64,000 nt of DNA, taken from assembly GCF_048544455.1 (NCBI RefSeq), contig NC_133537.1:13825541-13889540 (forward strand). Reading direction: 5' to 3'. The translations under genes were made by a program, and so were the position numbers. Position 1 is the first letter of the stretch; the number at the start of each line of letters is the position of its first letter. Shown piece by piece: positions 34,646 to 46,891 of the stretch. The notes beneath the pieces were generated by a model, which worked only from the letters and a program-made list of their open reading frames with translations, was not told the DNA's origin and did no database searches. Source of the DNA: Silene latifolia (lineage: Eukaryota; Streptophyta; Magnoliopsida; Caryophyllales; Caryophyllaceae).

Positions 34646-35697
34646 AACCAAAAAACTAAAATAAAAAAAATAAGGCACCAAAACACCTCATTGAGCCTTA
34701 ATTGTGCCTTGTAGAAAAGGAACATATAGCTAATGTGCCTTCTTGTCTTCTTGATATGGAACATCTAGATAGGCACATTGATATGCAATATGCATTTTCC
34801 CCTCTCTAGCTCTTTAATCTCTTTAATTATATGACCTTTTCCTTACCTTATTATCTCTAGTTTTAACTTATTTACTCGTTAAGCCTTTTGTCAAATGAAA
34901 AAGATTATGATAACACCATTTTATTTTGAAAATATAAGTTTCTTTTAAGAAACCCTACACAATGTGAGGTATGGGCCTTCGTCTCACTCTCACTTCTCTC
35001 GTGCATCGTCGCCTTGGTGTGCTTCATGCCTTTTTAAATTTAGAAAAAAAAGGGGCCGAAATAAATCACGCCATAGTCCATGCCACACGTCATAGTATGC
35101 TACCGTGATTCACAATTTGTGCTACGTCGATAGTAATTTAATACAACGATAACATTCCCCTAGTCACTCAAATCCATGTGCTCGAGGCTAGTTAGGTGGG
35201 ATAACCCCAATGTCTCAAAGGTATTTGCCTATGGCGAGGTAAAAGACATTACCTCAGAGGGGCAAATGTTTCCAACCTTTACTCGGAGGTTTTTCTCAAT
35301 GAGCCACGTTGAGAATTGCATTACGATTCATATCGACCGCCTATGACTTCTATTAAAAAGAAATGCAAACAATTTAGCGAGTCATTGGCTTTATTCCATT
35401 TTGAGTCATTTGGAAACATCGTCTTTGTGTTGTTGACACAAGGGTAAGGATGCGTACATTTGACCCCCCTTACACACCGGGGTAATGTTGTTGTGTTCTA
35501 TTGGGCTTTATTCCATCATATTTTTTGACCAAAGAATCGCAAGTCTTTGGTTATGGTGTTGAAGGATATTGATAACGCGATTGAAGTCCATTTTTATTTC
35601 TACGCCATCTTGCAAGCCTTTTCAACTCCCTTCTGCTGTACTTATCAGTTATTGAATGATCTCTCAGTAGCTTTATGCTGATTTCATTCAGGCTGAA

Positions 35698-38600
35698 ATG
35701 GTTGGTACAAGAGGAAAGGGGCCCAAATCAAAATCCAGAGACCTTGCTTTTGTGCCTGATGAACCTGAGCCTTTGCAAGCCTTGATTTCAGAAGCAGCTG
35801 AGCGTTCTCTTAGCGAGGTAGCAAAAGCTGAAGTTTTCTATAGTGAGGCTGTTCCTTTACATGTTGATGAGGAACAATTGATGGACGATGGGCATGCCAT
35901 TGGATATGAGATTAATGATGGAAATGTGACGGTTCTTACAAGTTTAGTTGAAGAAGACAAATTGGAGGACGTAAGTGATGGAGGTAATGCAATCTCTAAC
36001 ATAGAGGTTGAAATCCGTCTCGAGAGAACCAATGAAAATGAGACGGAGGCAGACATGACTGTTGGAGGTGATGCAGTCCCTAATGTGGATGTTAAAGGCA
36101 GTAACGAGGGAACAAATGCAGAGGAACCAGAGGAAAATGAAAACTTATGTACTGGGGAAGAAGAAAAGGGGCCTGACGTAAATGCATGTGTGGCAAATGC
36201 TGATGAAGGCTTGGCTGCTTCTGAACATGTGCTAGAGGAGAATTCGACTGAATATATGCACAGTGACAAAGAAGCAAATGAGCTGATTGCCGAAGTGTCG
36301 GTTAACACTCGTGCCGAAAATGAGGGAGATGAATTTCTCAAAGAAAATGCAATCCCTACTAATGAGGTCATAGCTGCTACTGAAAAAGTGACTCAACCAA
36401 AGAAGAAAATTATTAGGAGAAAATTGATCAAGAAGAACGTATCACTAGGCAATGTGCCTGTTAACTCTTCTGCCGAAAATGGGGGAGATGAGTCTATCAA
36501 AGAAGACGTAAGCCCTGCTAATGAAGTCATAGCTGCTGCTGAAAAAGTGATTCAACCAAAGAAGAAAATTATAAGAAAAAAATTGATCAGGAAGAATATA
36601 GCACTAGGCAATGTGCTTGTTAGCTCTCCTGCCGAGAATGGGGGAGATGTGCTTGTTAGCTCTCCTGCCGAAAATGGGGGAGATGAGTCTATCAAAGAAG
36701 ATATGAGCCCTGCTAATGAAGTCATAGCCGCTGCTGAAAAATTGATTCAACCAAAGAAGAAAATTGTAAGGGAAAAATTGATCAAGAAAAATTTATCACT
36801 AGGCAATGTGCCTGTTAGCTCTCCTGCCAAAAATGGGGGAGATGAGTCTATTAAAGAAGAAGAAAGCGTTGGTAATGAAGCCATAGTTGCTGCTGAAAAA
36901 GTGCTTCAACCGAAGAGGAAAATTGTAAGGAAGTTGATTAGGAAGAGATTATCACTAGGCAATGTGACTGCCGTTGATGAAGCTAAACTGCAACTTTCTG
37001 CTGTTAATGAGGGATCTGGTGTACCATGTGAGGCAGGCACATCAGCTGAAGTCAAGCCACAATGTTTAGAAGATAATGACGCATCCGGTGAAGTACGCAA
37101 CGAAGGCCAAATTGAGAATTCAAAGAATGAAGAGACAGTGGAAGGAAAACCAATAGTTAAGATTAATAAGAGAGTGAACAGAATCAGGAAAAAGAATCCA
37201 CAGGGCCAACCTGGTATGCAGACAGCCATTGTTGAGCAAAAGCCTGAGCTTGAACCCACAAATGATGATTCCACAAGTAAAGAGAATCAACCTATTGAGC
37301 ACGAAGCTAAGAATGAAGAGGCAGTAAAGTCTAAACCCAGGATTAGCCGCTCACAGAGGAGGAAAAATAGAAAGGCAGTGGATGAAAGCACCCAAAATGT
37401 GGATGCCGAGGACGTAGATAGGTCGGGTTCTTCCAAAAAAAGCAAGTTGCCCAAGAAAGTTGATGGTATGGGCATGATCTTTATGTGCAATTCTGAAACA
37501 AAAAAGGATTGTTACAAGTATAAAGTTTTTGGGCTACCCGCTGCCAAGAAAGATATTGTGTCAAAAATTTACAAAGGCATGAGACTTTTTTTGTTCGATA
37601 TTGATCTCAAAATGTTGTATGGAATATACAAAGCTGCTGGCCCAGGGAGTTATAATGTTGAGCCCAGGGCATTCAAGTCGCAATATCCTTCTCAGGTTAG
37701 TCTTTTCGATTCAAAGATTTAACAATCTTCAACGATACAACAAGTCTTACATCCTTAAATAAGAACGATGCAATTGACAGTTGTATCATGCATGTACCGA
37801 AAGCACACTTGGCTGTGATTATGCATAGGATACTAGGATGTATGTTTATTATGACTGCTTGTTTTTAGCTTGTCAGTATGGTGCACTGTGGCATTCGCTG
37901 GATTAGTCTTGGCAAATCTTACCTATTGCATGGACTTTTAAATACGGACTAGAAGTCTAGAAGTTTCTTCTGGTATACCTCTTGTATGTCAACCAGCTCA
38001 CCAATCTGCGGTATCAATTGTGTATTTGTGTAAACAATTGTCAATTTCTGTTGTACGAATCTGTCAATAGATTAACACAGAAAGTCAACACGGTTCTGGA
38101 AATTTAATGGGTGGAGTACTCTGCATGGTGATAGTTGAGAATATTGAGAAGAGGCATTTGGTTTTGTGGTTTTTGGTTCTGTCCCGAGCCTTGGCTGTTT
38201 GGTCTTCTTATCTCAAGATATGACACGTGGCAAGCTTACTTAGGCCAGTGGCATTATGGTATTGAGTGGTGGTGGTGATTGCTTTTAAGGATAAAGGGCT
38301 ATTCTTCAGCTAGTTTTTGAGGGTTTGGTATCGAGATATGGCTTGCAATATATAGATTGGATATTAACTCAGAGAGCACGTGTATATTTGGTTTAGCCCC
38401 GGGTCATGTAAAAGGCAAAGCTACAGAGCCTTTTAAATTTGGCAACCCCAAAAAAGAGTAAAAAAAAAGTGACTAATTTTGAACTTTGCCTCTGACAGGT
38501 CCGTTTTACTATTCTCGAAGATTGCTTGCCCGTAGCAGAGGAGAAGTTCAAGAAGGTCATCAAGGAAAATTACTTTACAAAAAACAAGTTCGATTGCCAG

Positions 38601-39979
38601 CTGACCAGTGAGCAGGTTTGATTTCATCACTTCTCCTGCCTTCATGTTGGGTTTGTTACGACTGGCTGATTCCACAAAAACCTATGTACCATCCCACTAA
38701 CAATATTATTAGATGAGATGATGAGATGCTTGGTAAACAATGCTTATTCTGTTCGGTCCATTTCATTACATTTCTCAAAATATGTGAGATTTTCAATAAA
38801 GCAGTGAAATACTTGAACTGATGGAGTATCTGTTTAACAACTAATTTCAAATTCTTACCTGTTACTTGTAAAATTTTCAGAGTACTTCTACCTTCCTTGA
38901 ACATGTATACCACACGTCCTATAAAATTGAGCTTCGGGTGAAAAGAAAAAGACATTGGTGAAGATCAACCATGAATTATCTTCCTCTCCTAAAAGCTAGT
39001 TATGGGTAAAAATAAATATTATCTATGAGTGATTCTTTGGGAATTTGTTTTATCTGGGGGCGAAAATAGCTTTGGTAAGAGATTTGCTGAAATTTTCAGA
39101 TAGTAGAAATCTTATAATAGGTAACAATTTTATTAGTTTACTCTTAAATGAAACCACGTAGGTAGGTTTAGGGCTTGGTCATGCAAGGTTCACTAAACTG
39201 ATTTGGAACTTTGTTGATTTCTCTACCAAAATCATTTGGCTAAACCACAGGTCAAAAACTTGTGCAAGCTTTTCCATGAGGCCAACAAAAGATCTGAATC
39301 CAAGCTTGGGGGTCGAAATCAGAGAGCTGTTGCAACTTCATCCTCCCGAGTTGACAGGAAAAGGAAATGGGAAGAAGATAGTAGCAAAAGAGTAGGCCTG
39401 GGCCCTAGTTCGTCACGTGGACGCGAAAGGAGGAGAAAAGTTCAGGAACCAGTTAGGCATGTTCACTTGATCAGAGGTCAGGAGACAAGATATGCTCCTG
39501 TGGTCAGAGTTCAGGAGGAAACGAGGAGTGCTGTTGTTGTCCGGGGTCAGGAACAACTAAGGCTTGCTCCCATGGTCACTGACCAAAGGTATCGTCAACC
39601 CGTAGTCGTTTATGACCGAGAATCTTACCGGCCACCTGTGACGTCATCGTCTCTCTATCAGCCTATCCGAGGAGAAGATCCTCCTCGCACTAGAATTTAC
39701 ACTTACGAGAGAGACCCGGGAATTGATTCTTACCGGAGAGATTCCACTATGGATTATCGAGATCCTGGGATTTCAGCTCCTAGGGATTTGAGACATTATG
39801 TTGAACGCCCCACCCTTCGTGAGCCATACACGACATATCAGGAACCTCTTGTGTACCGTGAGCCAGCATATGTGGCTGAAACGAGGCAAGATCCTTATAA
39901 TTATTCTTTGGCTGAGGGACGGGAGTATTATAGATCTGATGATAATCGTCCTCCGTTGCCCTTGCATCGTAGGTACTAA
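35698..39979 (+). CDS. DCD (development and cell death) domain protein
   Basis: The coding exons are 35698-37695, 38499-38615 and 39251-39979, with GT-AG sites and consistent phase, giving 947 residues. The N-terminal half is acidic and low in complexity. Residues about 201-424 are four tandem repeats of roughly 55 residues. Each contains AENGGDESIKE-, NEVIAAAEKV- and QPKKKI-type blocks followed by a Lys-rich stretch and LGNV. A basic region precedes the DCD domain, which starts near residue 589 (GMIFMCNS), continues with YKVFGLPA and MRLFLFDIDLKMLYGIYKA, and crosses both introns to LTSEQ and VKNLCKLF. The C-terminus is Arg/Tyr/Pro-rich and probably disordered. DCD proteins respond to stress and cell-death signals; the exact role here is unknown. 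The start is the first ATG after the leader acceptor. Confidence 0.9.
36298..36969 (+). repeat. In-frame tandem repeats within the DCD gene
   Basis: Four units of about 165 bp are seen. Between units two and three, a short extra duplication repeats the SSPAENGGD segment. Unit identity is high in the second and third copies, which suggests recent unit duplication. All changes keep the frame open. Confidence 0.85.
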
Positions 39980-41227
39980 GTTTCCTGGGCAATAATGCAG
40001 TTAACCTTGGATGATGTCAACATGTCATCTTAATCTTTAATGTTTATGAATGTTCAGTTTATAGCAGGCTGTTCACAGTTCTTCAGTGTTGAGACATCTT
40101 AATTTGTTTGTTGTTGTAACATAGATTGAAATATTTCTTGTTTTCAGTGCAAATAATTGCTACAGTATTATGTTCTTTTTTCTCTTACACAAGTATAGTA
40201 ATGAAAAATACATAATTTGCTTGTTTCGTTTCATTAATGGTTTGGGTCGGGAATTTGCCAATTCTATTCTCCTACCGCCCTAGAGCAGGGCATCTCAAAA
40301 CTCTTGTCGGTTTTTGCTTGTATTATTTTCTGTGATACCTTATGGGAAACCGCTGTAATTTGTGTGAAGCGATGCACAAAGCTGTTTCAAAAATCATGTA
40401 AGGAAACTCTGTGCATTCAATCCTACAACTTACAGGTCAATAGCCATTGTAGTTAACAATCACATGGAAATAGCAGGAAAATATATTCCAGATTTTACCG
40501 CGTGAGACGGAATTCTACCCCCTGTTTTCATGAGTACAACCTAAATTTTATCAATTGGGAAGTTCGGATTCACCATACAACCACCATAATATTTCAATGT
40601 GAAACTCCACTTCTTCTAAGTCAAGCTATAGTTCCGTCACTCACCTTGGGAATGCACTTGCTTTGATCGAGTGTAATGATCGACAAAATGATAAGAAATG
40701 ATGTAGTACATGCATATGATCGACAAAATCTTCGTCCCTAGAATTGAACAAGTCTTTAGCAAAGGTACGCAGAGTCGCAGACTCATTAAATCAATGTCGA
40801 GCATTAGAGCTTTGATGTAGTATACAAAGGGTGCTATTGCATTTAGAATTGTGGGATTTTTGGCTTTAACTAATTGGCATTTTAGAAGATAAGCTGCTCT
40901 TTTCGGTTTTTTTTACTAGTAACTATTTGGCATAACATGAAATGAGGGTCGTTTTATATACAACGGTCTTATTTGAATTTTTGTGTATAGCACGAGACAT
41001 AATTCTCCCCCTATATTCACGAATCACGAGTATCATATAAAATTTAGTAGACAGAAAATTGGGACTCATAAATTAAAACGATTTTACACTATTTCAGCGT
41101 TTAAACGTCTCCTACATAGATTTGTTACATCTCCTCGATTTTAGATGATTTCATCCTGGTTCACTATACGTATGTCTACATCTTCTACATCAAACTCTAC
41201 AAAGAGTTTCATCTGATGATTACACCT
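39980..41227. other. Intergenic DNA between convergent genes
   Basis: This holds the 3' end of the DCD gene on the left and the 3' end of the MBD gene on the right. No gene is seen. Fragments near 40495-40600 and 40940-41090 share GAGAC(G/A)-type and TTCATGAGTA words with other repeats in the window. Confidence 0.4.
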
Positions 41228-43818
41228 CTATTGCTTCTTCCGGGTTCCTTTTTTCAGGAGGGGAGCACCGGCTAACTTTAGTTCACAATCTCCGGCCACA
41301 TTGTTGTCCTTGCATCTTCGCCTTTTTGTACCAGCACACTCCTGCTCACCTGCATTAGCATATAAGATTAAGAAATGCGGCCTCTATTTTTTTTTTTTTT
41401 TTGTGAGAGACGGTCTCTCAATGTATGACATTAAATAAAAAGCGAAGGTACATACCCTCGGCTTGTGGAATCTTTCTTTTACGTCTTATTTGCTTTGTCT
41501 TCGGCATGGTCTTGGGCTTCCGACTTGTAGATTGAACAGCAATATGGTTTAGAACATCATCCTTGCATCGGAACTTCTTCCTATCCGGGCTACAGTAGTA
41601 CTGCATCATTTGGAGTATCATTTATACTGTTCGTATTTAATTTTATAACCAAATACAGAATAAATGATTGGGACGGAGGGAGTAGCTAGTTACCACATCG
41701 TCGGGATCGTCATGACTGCGTTGAATGGACCAATCTTGTGGAAGCCATTCAGGCCAATTTGGTGTATTGTTTGAATAGGAGGTTGAAACATCTTCGCTTA
41801 ATAGTCTTATATCTCGTAAAATATCTATAATGAACAAACCAAGCTTGTGATCGCTCACAACTAATTCAAATAATGTTAAAAAGTAAAAGGAATTGTGAGA
41901 TGTCATATGTAAGACTTTATGTGACCGTTAAAACTGTTACGTGAAAATTGCATTTCGTTATTCGGTGATACTAATTTCAGCATCACCATATATGACCTTT
42001 GTTAGTTAGAAGTCCATATATGGGACGAGTCTACATATTAAGTTGAGTTCAGTATCTAAAAGGAATTGTATGTAACGTGTGTCAATAAGCTGATAGTTGA
42101 AGTCAAATCAATGATTTAACGATAGTGAACAAAAGGACAAGAGGAACATACTCTTCGCCTTCTTAGATTTTGTCCAAATTTGCTTGCTCGTCTTGTTATA
42201 CGACCGATGTTTAGTAATATATTGAATAACATCTTCCTTGGAGTAAAATCGCTTCCCTTTGGCATTTGAATAAAACTGCAAAATATATTTTAAAATTCCG
42301 GTAATTTAAAGGGTTAAAGAGAAATTAATAAATCAAAATTCTTAACTCTTAAGCCACGCAATATATGATTCTATAGACGTCCATATTCTATTCTATTTCC
42401 ATTTATTCTTCAATATTATGATAAGATCTCATAAAGAAGTGTATTTTTTTTTTTTGAGGGCGACATAGGGTGTTCCATGTTATGGTGTGTTTAATCGTCC
42501 CATATACTCCATATATATAGAAAAACTAGAAGTACAATCGGTTTAAAAATGTGGTAGCATTTGCCAACTCGTCAAATCTTTAGGTTCAATTGTTGACAAG
42601 TGTAAATCGTTTGTAAACCAGGCTACCTAATTTCCGGTGGTCTAGGTTTATGATTTTACGGGTGAATCCCGGTCATGGTGAAAAAAAAAAAAACAGAAAA
42701 TGCACGCGGTGCCCTTGAACTTTGATGTTTTATCCGAAATACCCAATTTTTTTATCCGGAAAACTTTAAGAGGCTATAACTCGTGTTTACGAGCTCAGAA
42801 AGTGGCATTTTTTTTTTTCAAATTGATTATCTTTTCGAGAACTACGACTTGAAAAAAAAAATAGTCGAGTTTGGAATTCGTGACCAAGAGATATGGTCAC
42901 TCAAAATTTGTTCGGTAAAAAAACTTTGACGTACAAAAACTCCTAGCTCCGGGATCCAAATACGACAAATTTTTTTTTCAAATCGTAGTTCTCGGAAAGA
43001 TAATCGATTTGAAAAAAAAAAATTATCACTTTCTGAACTCGTAGACACGAGTTATAGCGTCTTAAAGTTTTCCGGAACAAAAAGTTTGGGTATTTCGGGC
43101 AAAAATCGATACTTCAAGAATTGCCCGCGTGCATTTTCCCAAAAAAAAGTCAGGACTCATGGAAAGCATGTTCTAACAACTTTTTGATTAGTTACAATAA
43201 GAAGGTACGCAACATTCTCCAAGAGGAATAAACTTATTACACAAATTTTTGTTTAAGACGGAGTTGAAGAAAGGCATGTTTTTGGAGGCCCAAATAAAGA
43301 AGAAACAATCAACGATTGACTGAATACTCCTACAAATCACAAACAAACAGATCTACAATCTTGCCACATTTCACGAACAAACTCAATTTTTTTCTCAAAA
43401 AAAAAACACACAATTTTTTTGCTGCAAACGTATAATAATTAATAAACATGTGTCAATTTTTTTTTTTTTTTTTTTTTTTTTGGGAGGGGGCGTAACCTAC
43501 ATTGTAAAACCCGTGAGTGGGCGAGTTTATGGAACCGGAAAACTTAACTAATAAAAGGGTCAAAACATAATTAATAATGTAGCAGAAACATCAATTTTTA
43601 CATGCTTTTTCAATGTATATATGGAATATAAGGTAAACAAATGTTTGAGACGAAGGGAGTATTAATCGACTTACCACATTAGACGGGTCACCGAGATTAT
43701 CTATATTTTGATGAATGCTCCAATCTTGAGGAAGCCAATCTGGCCACATTTGCTGATTAACCTTAATTGTGTTGCCTTTATGGGAATTTTCTCCAACTAA
43801 TTCATTGTATTCGAACAT
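41228..43818 (-). CDS. Protein with two methyl-CpG-binding (MBD) domains
   Basis: The exons are 43818-43675, 42275-42152, 41824-41694, 41600-41456 and 41349-41228. The splice phases fit and the total is 666 nt, giving 221 residues. Two MBD-like domains each span one exon junction. The first covers residues about 25-75 (WPDWLPQDWSI, then FYSNAKGKRFYSKEDV). The second covers about 113-160 (WPEWLPQDWSI, then YYCSPDRKKFRCKDDV). Both keep the W-L-P-x-D-W start and the Lys-rich F-x-S/C-K strand. The tail is basic (KTKQIRRKRK and an RKKQ end), which suits a nuclear DNA-binding protein. Plant MBD proteins read methylated CpG or bind chromatin; whether these domains bind methylated DNA is not decided by eye. 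The frame is open upstream of the chosen ATG as far as a poly-A run near 43890, so an upstream start exon is possible. Confidence 0.82.
42696..43138. mobile_element. Palindromic foldback element in intron 1 of the MBD gene
   Basis: The left arm starts GAAAATGCACGCGG and the right arm ends CGCGTGCATTTTC. The arms stay complementary for about 200 bp, through GGAAAACTTTAAGA, GCTATAACTCGTGT and CGAGAACTACGA blocks, leaving a short loop near 42900. No coding frame is present. Long terminal inverted repeats suggest a MULE-type or foldback MITE. The A-rich flanks hide any target duplication. Confidence 0.7.
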
Positions 43819-45442
43819 TTTGTTAATCGACCAAGAGTATCCCCTATCGACAGCCACGACAATCTCTTTCGGGTTATTGAAGACGACTTTTTAAAAAAAA
43901 AAAAAAAAAATCTTAAAAGAGACTATATTATTGTGAGAGATAGAGATGAAGAGAAATTAAGTGAATTGTATATAACTTTTAGTGTGTTAATTAAAGGAGA
44001 GAATCATTCAAAAAGACTAATATTGTTTTGGGAGTTTCCTTCTTAAATGGGTAAGTTGTGAGCAAAAATATGATTCTGTGGCAGGTCATTCATGGGTAGA
44101 TTACATTACCCTGCATGGAAATATATTAGTCATTAAGTTGTGGATATTGGATGATCTATTTGTGTTATTTTATTTTACTGTTGATCTGGTTTAAAACCGT
44201 CTTAACTTACGATCTTTCACAAATTTTTTTATTTTCACCTCTATTTTAATCAGTTATGAGACCCGTTTTAAGTTGATGCCGTCTTAAATAAGAATTGATG
44301 TTTATTTTATTGATCGATCCGGTAGATATCGTGAACTGTCCGTAGTAGAACGGTCGCTCTCCCGTATGATTAAATAAAAGAGAATTAATTTTTAGTCAAA
44401 TTTTCAATACAATTACTTGTGTAATGCGGCCTTACATAAGTTAATTGTAAAATAGATTCTTTTAGCAACTTGTTTTACCTACTAACATGCTGATGTTTGG
44501 ATTCATTTTACAAAAGCTTTGTGTAAAACAGTCTTACACGAGATCAAATTAACTAATTTCTAGTCATTTTTCTAGTTTATATTACGACTATTATATCGGT
44601 AGTTCGCTTTTATTGTCATATATATTCAAGATAATATAATTGCAGGAATTAGGAATATGAAAATATTTTGTACACTACAAAAGTAAAAAAAGGTTAATGC
44701 TGTCTAGTAACTAAGGAAATAGTGTCCAAACTTGCTAATATGGTAAATGATCAATTCAGTGCTCTTTTACAGGAAAATAATCACGTCTTTGTGTTACAAA
44801 CTTACAATGGTAAATAAAAATAATCAAGAAAAACTCTCTCTTTATATCCGATTATCCGAATGGTTAAATTAATTAATTTTTTCGGAAAAAAGGTGTCACC
44901 ATGTATAATTAAATCCAATTAACACAATACATCGTGATTTATAGAGATAATTATTATTACAAACTAAATTAGAAGTAAATAAAAATCGATCGAGTAATCG
45001 ACTTTTCAGTATACGAATTGATATGACTCCCATTTTGTACGAAAACGAATATTTTGTAATCACAAAACACAGGGCGAATATGTTGTACGGATTGAGGATT
45101 GCATTTTTGAAAAGTTCTACAAGACTACCAATAAAAGAACGTAATTACTTTTTCCCGTACGTATAGACAAGAATAAAGCAATATACTAAAATTATATTAA
45201 TTAAGCTGTAATAAATTGGCTAACAATTCCTCTTTTGCAAGCTATAAGTTATAACTATAAATTTATGCACAATCTAATAAATGAGCAAGAATAAAAACAA
45301 TTTAATAAATTGGCTAACATTTCCTCTTTTGCAAGCAAAATTAAACTTGTGCATGCACAAGTAGCTGAATTACTAGAGGTGATCATGGACCGATTTATGC
45401 ACATTCAAAGCCAACCCGAGTCTTATTTAGCTTACGGCTAAC
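43819..45442. other. AT-rich intergenic DNA
   Basis: The region next to 43819 should hold the MBD gene promoter and 5'UTR; a poly-A run lies at about 43893-43910. No other gene is seen. A stretch near 45374 starts TAGAGGTGATCATGG, matching one hAT terminus of the element at 52943-54197, but no partner end was found. Confidence 0.4.
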
Positions 45443-46054
45443 CTAGGTTTTTCGGAGTCTAGGCTTGTTAACATGGTTTAAGGCTCGATCTTGGATCGGA
45501 TCATGGTAAAACCGTTCTTTATTTAAATTTTTCTCACGCTTTACCCGGACCTTGCGGCTTCGTTCTCTTGTGGCCCGGTTCACACCTGAGCTGCACCAAT
45601 CTCCAAGCTTATACCGGCTCCCCAAGGAAGACATATGGGCCCAATCTATGGATCGTTTATGACCTGAAAAAAACCGGTCCAATGCCTGGGTTAGCCCAAC
45701 ATAGGTCTGGACTGAATTGGCCCAAGAATTACCTGGCCCACCAGTGCTTAAAATCATAGCACCGTCCATATTATCGTTAGATCCGTTACCCTCCATGTCT
45801 GGTGCATCGGTTAAGTCGGCCCGATATTCATTAGGGAGCTCCACAGGTACAGATAGGTCCGGTGCAAGGTGGTTGAGGATGAATGGAAACCGCGGTTGGG
45901 TTGGGTGGTTACATTGAGGAAAACGACGGAGTCTAGGAAACCACAAACTACTAGTCTTGTATGTCATCGTACACAAAGCCAATATTACCGCGAATATTAT
46001 AAGAGAGAAATTAATATCATTACTAACGTGAAATACACTCGATGGTTGGTCCAT
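45443..46054 (-). CDS. Unrecognised ORF with one predicted membrane segment
   Basis: The frame encodes 203 residues. A hydrophobic stretch (about residues 16-34, FSLIIFAVILALCTMTY) is followed by a Pro/Arg-rich and then mixed hydrophilic region without a motif I recognise. The C-terminal part is basic (RATRERSRKVRVKREKN). A TATA-like AT run lies about 100 bp upstream on the same strand. The 3' end lies near a lone hAT-like terminus, so part of the frame may be repeat-derived. It could be a small membrane protein or a chance frame. Confidence 0.3.
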   Translation of the reverse strand: MDQPSSVFHVSNDINFSLIIFAVILALCTMTYKTSSLWFPRLRRFPQCNHPTQPRFPFILNHLAPDLSVPVELPNEYRADLTDAPDMEGNGSNDNMDGAMILSTGGPGNSWANSVQTYVGLTQALDRFFSGHKRSIDWAHMSSLGSRYKLGDWCSSGVNRATRERSRKVRVKREKNLNKERFYHDPIQDRALNHVNKPRLRKT

Positions 46055-46236
46055 TAATATATCAATGAGAATATGAATAATAATAGTTTTCTTATGAATT
46101 ATTTAGTATGTGATTTCATAACCAAATTGATGATAATAATTATTTGAACTTTCTTATATTTTATATACAAGAGTTTATGTTGTTTGTCTCCTATTTAGAG
46201 TCGGTGATAGTATGCTGAATAGGTTTCTATCTTGTT

Positions 46237-46278
<42 letters not shown>

Positions 46279-46376
46279 TCACCCGGTTTAATTCAGCATC
46301 GAGTCGATAGGACTATATGGTGGTAAAGCTCTTCCTCATAGCTAACTTATTGTTAATTTATTTTAATCAGTCAATT

Positions 46377-46457
46377 TAGAGGTAGCAATTGGGTCACTTG
46401 GGGCAGATTTGGGATCGGATCAAGCCGATCAGGGTCAGGTCGATTTTGTTAGTTCTA
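46377..46457. repeat. Short degenerate hAT-type fragment
   Basis: It begins TAGAGGTAGCAATTGG and ends TTGTTAGTTCTA, which are inverted hAT-like termini. Flanking GTCAATTT and GTCACTTT resemble a decayed 8-bp duplication. The interior has the GGGTCA/GGATCGG words seen in the other hAT MITEs. A poly-T run lies upstream at about 46239-46275. Confidence 0.4.
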
Positions 46458-46891
46458 GTCACTTTAAATTACCAAAATAGGAGACAAAACATATTGTTTA
46501 TTCCTCTGTCTTCATTTATTATAGACAAAACAAATCGTCTCAACCCCGGTTACTAAGACTATAACTATGTTAAAATTCATGAGGTTGACCTTTATCATCG
46601 TCGTGTCGTACGCGGCTCAAATTTAAATTATACTGGATAATGGAAAAAAGGAAACGATAATATTCAAAATATGGAGTGTTTAGGAGGAACAATCAGGAAA
46701 TTCACAAGCAAACACAAGACGATTAGATTAAATTCAAAGTTCAACAATCAGCAGTATTACACAGTACACACGGTTACAAACATACGCCATAGCATCAACA
46801 AAACTTGAAAATGCTCCGACAGTTCACAATGCAATCATTTTTGATATAGAAATAAAGCACACAAGTTCATCATTGACACGGATCTCTTTTT
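46458..46891. other. 3' flank of the metallothionein gene
   Basis: No frame is seen. This should contain the 3'UTR of the minus-strand metallothionein gene. Confidence 0.4.

Larger units (their letters stand above)
31755..35691 (+). other. 5'UTR intron of the DCD-domain gene (inferred)
   Basis: Donor GTATCT at 31755 and acceptor TTTCATTCAG ending at 35691 would give a 3.9-kb leader intron, with the ATG six bases downstream of the new exon. The intron holds a Tourist-like MITE, a SINE-like unit and an imperfect duplication (about 32068-32349 and 32376-32628). No coding frame of note was found in it. Confidence 0.5.

Noticed and set aside
35838-37490. Minus-strand frames across the DCD gene
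   Set aside because: They are Ser-rich shadows of the acidic repeat region on the plus strand and have no independent support.
41660-41685. Full Stowaway element in an MBD-gene intron
   Set aside because: Only a GGGACGGAGGGAGTA end is visible. The other end could not be identified.
45374-45400. A complete hAT element starting TAGAGGTGATCATGG
   Set aside because: Only one terminus was found, with no inverted partner and no 8-bp duplication.
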